A program made the position numbers and the translations under genes. This document shows, piece by piece, positions 14,062-19,014 of a stretch of DNA of 19,014 nt. The DNA lies in NCBI GenBank assembly GCA_958346165.1, contig CATVQO010000011.1, positions 1 to 19,014 on the forward strand, in the 5' to 3' direction. How positions within the stretch are numbered: the first letter of the stretch is position 1; each line of letters starts with the position of its first letter. This DNA is from an uncultured Collinsella sp. Lineage in GTDB: Bacteria; Actinomycetota; Coriobacteriia; Coriobacteriales; Coriobacteriaceae. The notes under the pieces were generated by a model, which worked only from the letters and a program-made list of their open reading frames with translations, did no database searches and was not told the origin of the DNA.

Positions 14062-15177
14062 CTAACGCAAACCCTCTACCGCATCCGCCAGAAGAGCGGC
14101 GGCCCTATCCTGGGCCAGACCACGCGCCGCCTGACGCATGGCGTCGCGCGCCGCCGCGTCATCGACCAGGTGCAGCAGTTCATCGGCAAAGGCAGAACCG
14201 TCGATATCGGCATCGGCGCAGAGCACGCCGGCCCCAGCGTCGACCAGATAACGGGCATTGGTGGTTTGGTGGTCGGCCGTCGCATGCGGGTACGGCACGA
14301 GCACCGAAGGCACGGCGAGTGCAGCGATCTCGGCCACGCTCGATGCGCCCGAACGCGAGAGCACCAAATCGGCCGCAGCCAGCATATCGCCCATGTTGTC
14401 GATGTAAGGCTGGACACGATAGCGCTTCGCCTCCTCGGGCGTCAGCGCCAAAGCGCGCTCGGTCTCCTCAAAGCCGTCGGCACCCGTCGAATGCAACACA
14501 TAGAGGTTCTTGCGCGAAAGCAGCTCGTTTTTGAGCGAAGCCACACGCTCGTTGAGGTGCTGGGCGCCAAGTGAACCGCCAAAGACGAGCAGCAGCGTAG
14601 CGTCCTCGGGAACGCCAAGTGCCTTGCGGCCGCGAGCGCGATCGCCCTCGATCACCGAGCGACGTACGGGGTTGCCGGTCATGAGCACGTGGTCAGGGTC
14701 ACCTTCGCGCTCAAAGACCGAACGCGCTGCCGGCACCGAGATGCACACGCGGGCGGCGTGGGAGTTCATCATCTTGTTGGCCAGGCCCGGAACAGAGTTC
14801 TGCTCATGCAGCAGATACGGAACGCCCGCGCCCTTGCACCACCCCAGCAGCGGAACCTCGACATAGGCACCAAAACCAATGGCGGCATCGGGCTTGCCGA
14901 CCTTTGAGAAATGACTGGCGAGCGCACGCTTGGCTTTGTTGACACGCCACAGCGAGGTCAGCGCCGTCCAAGGACGGGAGCGGTCGAAGCCAGTGACCGT
15001 AATGGGCACAAAATCAAACCCAGCCTCGGGGACCAGACGACCCTCGAGCTTGCGCGACTGGCCCACGAACACAACGTGGTGGCCACGATCACGCAGCTCT
15101 TCGGCCAAGGCGAGCGCGGGGTTGATGTGTCCTGCCGTGCCGCCGGCTGCAATAGCAACGGTCATCTTATCGGTCAT
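14062..15177 (-). CDS. murG: UDP-GlcNAc--lipid I GlcNAc transferase MurG
   Basis: MurG transfers GlcNAc to lipid I on the inner membrane face to make lipid II. The 371-residue protein is a GT-B glycosyltransferase. It has the N-terminal loop AAGGTAGHINPALALA (10-25), a membrane-associated basic/hydrophobic stretch, LHEQNSVPGLANK in the acceptor domain, VFGGSLGAQHLN in the C-terminal domain and the UDP-GlcNAc-binding SRSGASSVAEIAALAVPSVLVPYP. The start at 15177 has AGGGA five bases upstream; a GTG at 15195 would add six residues. The start overlaps the ftsW stop by 11 bases, so translation is probably coupled. Confidence 0.96.
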   Translation of the reverse strand: MTDKMTVAIAAGGTAGHINPALALAEELRDRGHHVVFVGQSRKLEGRLVPEAGFDFVPITVTGFDRSRPWTALTSLWRVNKAKRALASHFSKVGKPDAAIGFGAYVEVPLLGWCKGAGVPYLLHEQNSVPGLANKMMNSHAARVCISVPAARSVFEREGDPDHVLMTGNPVRRSVIEGDRARGRKALGVPEDATLLLVFGGSLGAQHLNERVASLKNELLSRKNLYVLHSTGADGFEETERALALTPEEAKRYRVQPYIDNMGDMLAAADLVLSRSGASSVAEIAALAVPSVLVPYPHATADHQTTNARYLVDAGAGVLCADADIDGSAFADELLHLVDDAAARDAMRQAARGLAQDRAAALLADAVEGLR

Positions 15178-16687
15178 GGTAGTCCCTTCGTACACGCGGT
15201 CCCTGGTCGTCGGTGCGCAGACGCGCCGACGGGTCCGAGTTCAAATCGATTCGATTATATCCGCCGCCCGCGTTGCGAGGGCTGGGGCGCTGAGGACGAC
15301 CTTGCGGCGCCGTTCGCTGACGCGGGCGGACTGCCGGCTCGGTCGCAGAGCCATCCAGGACGGTAAAACCGTTACGCGAAGATCGCTCGCCGCGCACGTG
15401 GGGCACGCCAGCGGTACTCTCATCCATAACGGCAAAGCTCTCGCGGCGACGGTCGTACTCATCGCGACGGGCGCTCTCGTACGAAACGCGCAGGATCAAT
15501 CCGGCAAGCATAAGCGACACAATAATCGACGAACCGCCGTAGCTAATAAACGGCAACGGTTTGCCCGTCATGGGAAACACGTTGAGGATGCCCAACGCGT
15601 TAATCAAAAACTGCACCGCGAAAATGACCGCGGAGCCAGACGCCATAAGCGCGCCCCGACGATCGGTCGCCTGCTCGGCAATGCGAAACGCCGAATAGAT
15701 CAGCATCGCAAACACCAAGAAGAACAGCACGGTTCCGACAAAACCGACTTCCTCGCCAATGATGGCCAGGATGTAGTCATTGTGCGCCTCGGGCAGATAC
15801 GAGTACTTCATGGTTGAGTTGCCGATGCCACGGCCGAACAGACCGCCCGAGGCAAAGGCCATGATGGCAAGCGTAGCCTGATAGCCGTCACCATACTCGT
15901 CGGCCCAAGGGTTCAAGGCAACCTGAATACGCACCATACGGTACGGCTCTGCAACAAGCGCAATCACAATCACGAGAATGCCGAAGATTAGCACGCCGAT
16001 GATAAATCTGGGGTCGAGACCCGCAAACAACGCCATGCACATGAGGGTCAACAGGATGATCAGGACAGTACCGAAATCGGGCTGGATAAAGATCAGAAAG
16101 AGCGAAATGCCCAAGTAGATGCCCATCTTGCGAAGGAATTCGTTGATGTTGCCACCGGGCGAAAAGAAACGATCAAGCATGATGGCCGAATACGCAATGG
16201 CAAATGGCTTTAAAAACTCGGAAGGCTGGAACTGAATGCCGGCAATGTTGAGCCAGCGCGTGGCGCCACGGCTGCCGCTGCCCACCAAGAACACCAGAAA
16301 CAGTAGCCCTATCATGCCTATGAGGAAGATCCTGAGCACGTCTTCCCCAAACCAACTGTCCGGCAAGATGCGCACGATGGCAACCATAGCCAGCACGCCA
16401 ACTCCGGCAAACGCGGCTTGTCGAAACAGAAAAAACGTCGCCGAGCCATTCTCGTGCAGCGCCTCGACCGAAGACGCCGAGTACACCATCAGCAGGCCAA
16501 AGCACACCAAGGTAAACAGGCAGGCCATGAATATCAAACGGGGGCGCATGATACGGGCGGGAACGCCGGCAATATAGCGTTCGCTAAACGTCTGCCCGCC
16601 GCGACCGGAACGCGGTGTGCTGCGCCGCGAGGAAGCACGGTCCGAGTCGGGCCTCCTCATACCTTGTCGGGGGCTCTCCTCTCTCAC
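15167..16687 (-). CDS. ftsW: Septal peptidoglycan polymerase FtsW
   Basis: FtsW is the SEDS-family glycosyltransferase that polymerises lipid II at the septum together with FtsI. The product is about 506 residues. It has an Arg/Ser-rich cytoplasmic N-tail of about 45 residues, about ten membrane helices, and the SEDS motifs GATRWLNIAGIQFQPSEFLK, QPDFGTV and LPEAHNDYILAIIGEE, whose Asp corresponds to the catalytic residue. TGKPLPFISYGGSS is also present. After the last helix comes a cytoplasmic tail of about 105 residues, rich in Arg and Pro, with two similar elements, SFAVMDES and GFTVLDGS. I choose the GTG at 16687 (AGGGG six bases upstream) over TTG at 16693 and ATG at 16660. The gene begins ten bases after the murD stop and overlaps murG. 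Confidence 0.94.
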   Translation of the reverse strand: MREESPRQGMRRPDSDRASSRRSTPRSGRGGQTFSERYIAGVPARIMRPRLIFMACLFTLVCFGLLMVYSASSVEALHENGSATFFLFRQAAFAGVGVLAMVAIVRILPDSWFGEDVLRIFLIGMIGLLFLVFLVGSGSRGATRWLNIAGIQFQPSEFLKPFAIAYSAIMLDRFFSPGGNINEFLRKMGIYLGISLFLIFIQPDFGTVLIILLTLMCMALFAGLDPRFIIGVLIFGILVIVIALVAEPYRMVRIQVALNPWADEYGDGYQATLAIMAFASGGLFGRGIGNSTMKYSYLPEAHNDYILAIIGEEVGFVGTVLFFLVFAMLIYSAFRIAEQATDRRGALMASGSAVIFAVQFLINALGILNVFPMTGKPLPFISYGGSSIIVSLMLAGLILRVSYESARRDEYDRRRESFAVMDESTAGVPHVRGERSSRNGFTVLDGSATEPAVRPRQRTAPQGRPQRPSPRNAGGGYNRIDLNSDPSARLRTDDQGPRVRRDYHDR

Positions 16688-16696
16688 CGGCAACCC

Positions 16697-18103
16697 CTAT
16701 TCCATTTGCGATTTCGCCGCAGCGGCAAGCTGGGCCACATAGTCCTTAAACACGCGGCCGCGCTCCTCATAGCCCGAGAACTCATCGAACGAAGAGCAGG
16801 CAGGAGAAAGTAAGATCACGTCGCCACGGCTCGACAGCGAACGGGCGACGTCCACGGCATCGCGCAGGTCATCCGCCTGGGCGATATCCACGTCACCATC
16901 GACATCGGCCTCGTCCATAGCGGCGGTAAAGCGCTCGCGCGCATCGCCAAAGCAAACGACCGAGCGCACGTTGTCCATAACGACGCGGGCAAAGTCCGCA
17001 AGCGGCGTACCCTTATCGTGGCCGCCGAGCAGCAAGATCACGTCGTCATCGGGAAATGCCGTCAGTGCCTTCTCGACCGCATCGGTGTTAGTCGCCTTGG
17101 AATCGTTGACGTAGCGCACGCCGTCAATCTCGCCACACGGCTCCACGCGGTGCTCGAGCGGCTGGAACGAGGCCAGACCGCGGCAGACACCGTCGACATC
17201 GGCACCGACTGCCAAGGCAGCCGTGGCAGCGCACAGGGCATTGATAACATTGTGATGGCCCGAGATCTTGAGCTCGGATGTAGCGATGAGCGGGGTCTCG
17301 ACACCCTTCAGACGCACGATCATCTTGCCATCGCGCACAAAGGCGGCATCCTCGCCCTCAGGCTCGTCAAAGGCAACCTTGCAGATGCGACGACCCGGCG
17401 TGTAGATGTACTCATCGAACTCGTGAATGCCGGCGTCTTCGACGTCGACAACCACCAGATCGTCATCGACCATATTGTCAAACAGTTTAATCTTGGCAAG
17501 CGCATAGTTCTTATGACTCTTATGCCAGCCCAAGTGGTCGGGAGTGATGTTGAGCAGCACCGCCACGCGGGGGTGGAGCTCGGTTGTCGTAGCAATCTGA
17601 TAGCTCGAGAGCTCAGCCACAAACCACTCGTTGTGGGCTCGGCCGTCAATCTCGTTGACCGGCGGCTCGCCGATGTTGCCGACAGCAACGCTGGCCTCGC
17701 CGGCAGCCTTAAGCAGATAATCAGTCAGCGACGTGGTGGTCGTCTTGCCGTTGGTGCCCGTGATGGCAATCCAGTTATCGGGCGACAGGCGATAGGCAAA
17801 CTCGGGCTCACCCATAATCTGGGCGGCATGCTCGCGCCCAGCCTTAAAGAAGCCCGAGAACTCCGAGATGCCCGGGCACGTCACGCATACGTCATAGGCG
17901 CCCTCGACCTGTTCGGTCCCATAGACAAACGACGCACCAGCAGCCTCGAGCGCACGCGTGGCGTCATTGGGCTCAGAGGTGCCACCGCCATACACGGTAA
18001 CGGCACTTACGCGCTCGGGATGTGCCAGCGCCCAGCGGGCGACATCGAGACCGGATTTGCCCTGACCCAAAACGAGCAGGCTAAAGACATCAGCAAGAGA
18101 CAT
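16697..18103 (-). CDS. murD: UDP-N-acetylmuramoyl-L-alanine--D-glutamate ligase MurD
   Basis: MurD adds D-glutamate to UDP-MurNAc-L-Ala with ATP in the cytoplasm. The 468-residue protein has an N-terminal Rossmann-like domain with VLGQGKSGLDVARWA (11-25), where the family usually has G-x-G-x-S/T-G. The ATP loop ITGTNGKTTTTSL (114-126), ELSSYQI, LNITPDHLGWH, the C-terminal YVNDSKATNTDAV and LLLGGHDKGTPL follow. The ATG at 18103 is nine bases after the mraY stop with only a weak Shine-Dalgarno site, so expression is likely coupled to mraY. ftsW follows immediately. Confidence 0.96.
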   Translation of the reverse strand: MSLADVFSLLVLGQGKSGLDVARWALAHPERVSAVTVYGGGTSEPNDATRALEAAGASFVYGTEQVEGAYDVCVTCPGISEFSGFFKAGREHAAQIMGEPEFAYRLSPDNWIAITGTNGKTTTTSLTDYLLKAAGEASVAVGNIGEPPVNEIDGRAHNEWFVAELSSYQIATTTELHPRVAVLLNITPDHLGWHKSHKNYALAKIKLFDNMVDDDLVVVDVEDAGIHEFDEYIYTPGRRICKVAFDEPEGEDAAFVRDGKMIVRLKGVETPLIATSELKISGHHNVINALCAATAALAVGADVDGVCRGLASFQPLEHRVEPCGEIDGVRYVNDSKATNTDAVEKALTAFPDDDVILLLGGHDKGTPLADFARVVMDNVRSVVCFGDARERFTAAMDEADVDGDVDIAQADDLRDAVDVARSLSSRGDVILLSPACSSFDEFSGYEERGRVFKDYVAQLAAAAKSQME

Positions 18104-18112
18104 GAAAGACCA

Positions 18113-19014
18113 CTATCCCAACTGGAAGAACAGAGCAAGGCCAACGGCATCAAAGGCAGCAGCGATAATCCAAAAACGGATGACGACCTTGGTCTCGGCC
18201 CAGCCCTTCTTTTCGAAATGATGATGGATGGGCGCCATAAGGAAGACGCGCTTGTGCGTAAAGTGGAAGTAGACAACCTGAATCATGACCGACAGGGTCT
18301 CAACGATAAACAGGCCGCCGATGATAAGGGAGACGACCTCGGTGTTGGTCATGATGGACGTGCAGGCAAACGCGGCGCCCAGGGCAAGCGAGCCGGTATC
18401 GCCCATAAAGATGCTCGCCGGATAGCAGTTGAACCACAGAAAGCCCAAGCAGGCACCGGCACACGCGGTGCAGAAGATGGACAGGTTCACGTCTCCGTGC
18501 AAAAACGCCATGGCAGCCATGGCGAGCATGGCAATCATGGAGGTGCCGCCAGCAAGACCGTCAAGGCCATCGGTCAGGTTCACGGCATTAGAAAGACCGG
18601 CGATCATCAGCCAGCAAAAGACAATGTAGAGCCACGGGAACGAAAGGCCGCAGATGGTGGTCGAAAGCACGCCAAGGTCAATCGTCAGGCCGCCGGGAAA
18701 ACGAATCTCGGGGGCGACGCCGCACCAGTTAACGGCAAGTACCGTAAAGGTGACACAGATAATGGTTAGGCCGATCATCTTGGCATGAGGCGTCAGACCG
18801 AGCGAGCGCCCATGCGTAACGGAGGTCAGGTCGTCGATCAGGCCCAGCACGCCGGTCGCCAGCGTGGCGAGCAGCACGAGCACGAGCTCGGTGGTGAGCT
18901 TGCCCATCAGCAGGCAGGTCAGCGAAATCGCAACAAGGATGATGACGCCGCCCATGGTCGGCGTACCCTGTTTAATCAAATGACGCTTGGGGCCGTCGGC
19001 TCGGACCTGTTGGC
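18113..19014 (-). CDS. mraY: Phospho-N-acetylmuramoyl-pentapeptide transferase MraY (5' end outside window)
   Basis: MraY moves phospho-MurNAc-pentapeptide from UDP to undecaprenyl phosphate, making lipid I. About 300 residues are present and the frame stays open to the right edge, where it reads QQVRADGPKRHLIKQGTPTMGG. The N-terminal helix and the start codon therefore lie outside the window. Catalytic and binding motifs are intact: DDLTSVTHGR with the paired Asp residues, NAVNLTDGLDGLAGG, and the cytoplasmic loop APIHHHFEKKGW. About nine hydrophobic helices are visible. The TTG at 18979 is an internal Leu codon and not a start. murD follows nine bases after the stop. Confidence 0.95.
   Translation of the reverse strand, partial: QQVRADGPKRHLIKQGTPTMGGVIILVAISLTCLLMGKLTTELVLVLLATLATGVLGLIDDLTSVTHGRSLGLTPHAKMIGLTIICVTFTVLAVNWCGVAPEIRFPGGLTIDLGVLSTTICGLSFPWLYIVFCWLMIAGLSNAVNLTDGLDGLAGGTSMIAMLAMAAMAFLHGDVNLSIFCTACAGACLGFLWFNCYPASIFMGDTGSLALGAAFACTSIMTNTEVVSLIIGGLFIVETLSVMIQVVYFHFTHKRVFLMAPIHHHFEKKGWAETKVVIRFWIIAAAFDAVGLALFFQLG

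Noticed and set aside
17018..18769. Very long open frame on the plus strand (about 583 codons) opposite murD and mraY
   Set aside because: The opposite strand carries clear MurD and MraY motifs with correct lengths. The plus-strand product has no recognisable domain and reflects codon bias.

Overview
The window looks like a chromosomal segment from a Coriobacteriia species, most likely Collinsella or a close relative. The reasons are a moderately high GC content, an actinobacterial-type division cluster (ftsZ, pgeF/ylmD, ylmE, sepF, ylmG, divIVA) with no ftsA, a DivIVA with a Lys-Arg-Gly-Tyr membrane-binding tip, and short operonic spacing with Shine-Dalgarno sites. The genus is an inference from gene content; no marker gene is present to prove it.

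Layout. Bases 1-238 hold no convincing gene, only a G/T-rich leader with iterated TTTGG motifs. A small nitroreductase-family gene on the plus strand (239-769) ends at its own terminator. Every other gene is on the minus strand. It converges on the nitroreductase gene with divIVA, whose terminator lies at 880-909. Read in the direction of transcription, from the right edge to the left, the order is: mraY (cut by the window edge), murD, ftsW, murG, murC, murB, ftsQ, ftsZ, terminator, pgeF (ylmD), pstS, pstC, pstA, pstB, phoU, ylmE, sepF, ylmG, divIVA.

How the genes work together. MraY and MurG make lipid I and lipid II, and MurB, MurC and MurD make the UDP-MurNAc-peptide precursor. FtsW polymerises septal glycan and FtsQ is the membrane scaffold of the divisome. 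FtsZ forms the ring and, with no ftsA in view, SepF is the likely membrane anchor. YlmG and DivIVA belong to the same envelope and division set. PgeF is a peptidoglycan-editing enzyme thought to correct MurC misincorporation products. PstSCAB is the high-affinity phosphate ABC importer and PhoU its regulator.

Most notable point. The conserved block ftsZ-ylmD-ylmE-sepF-ylmG-divIVA is interrupted by a complete pstSCAB-phoU cassette placed exactly between ylmD and ylmE. The junction is tight: pgeF and pstS overlap by ATGA, so phosphate uptake appears translationally coupled to a cell-wall editing gene. A pair of TTTACG direct repeats at 11-bp spacing upstream of pgeF is a possible PhoP-type site. 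Other oddities are ylmG having no ATG, GTG or TTG start at its expected N-terminus, a repeated motif in the FtsW tail, and two ELPxF motifs at the FtsZ C-terminus. I saw no mobile element, CRISPR array, tRNA or rRNA, and no convincing wholly new system.
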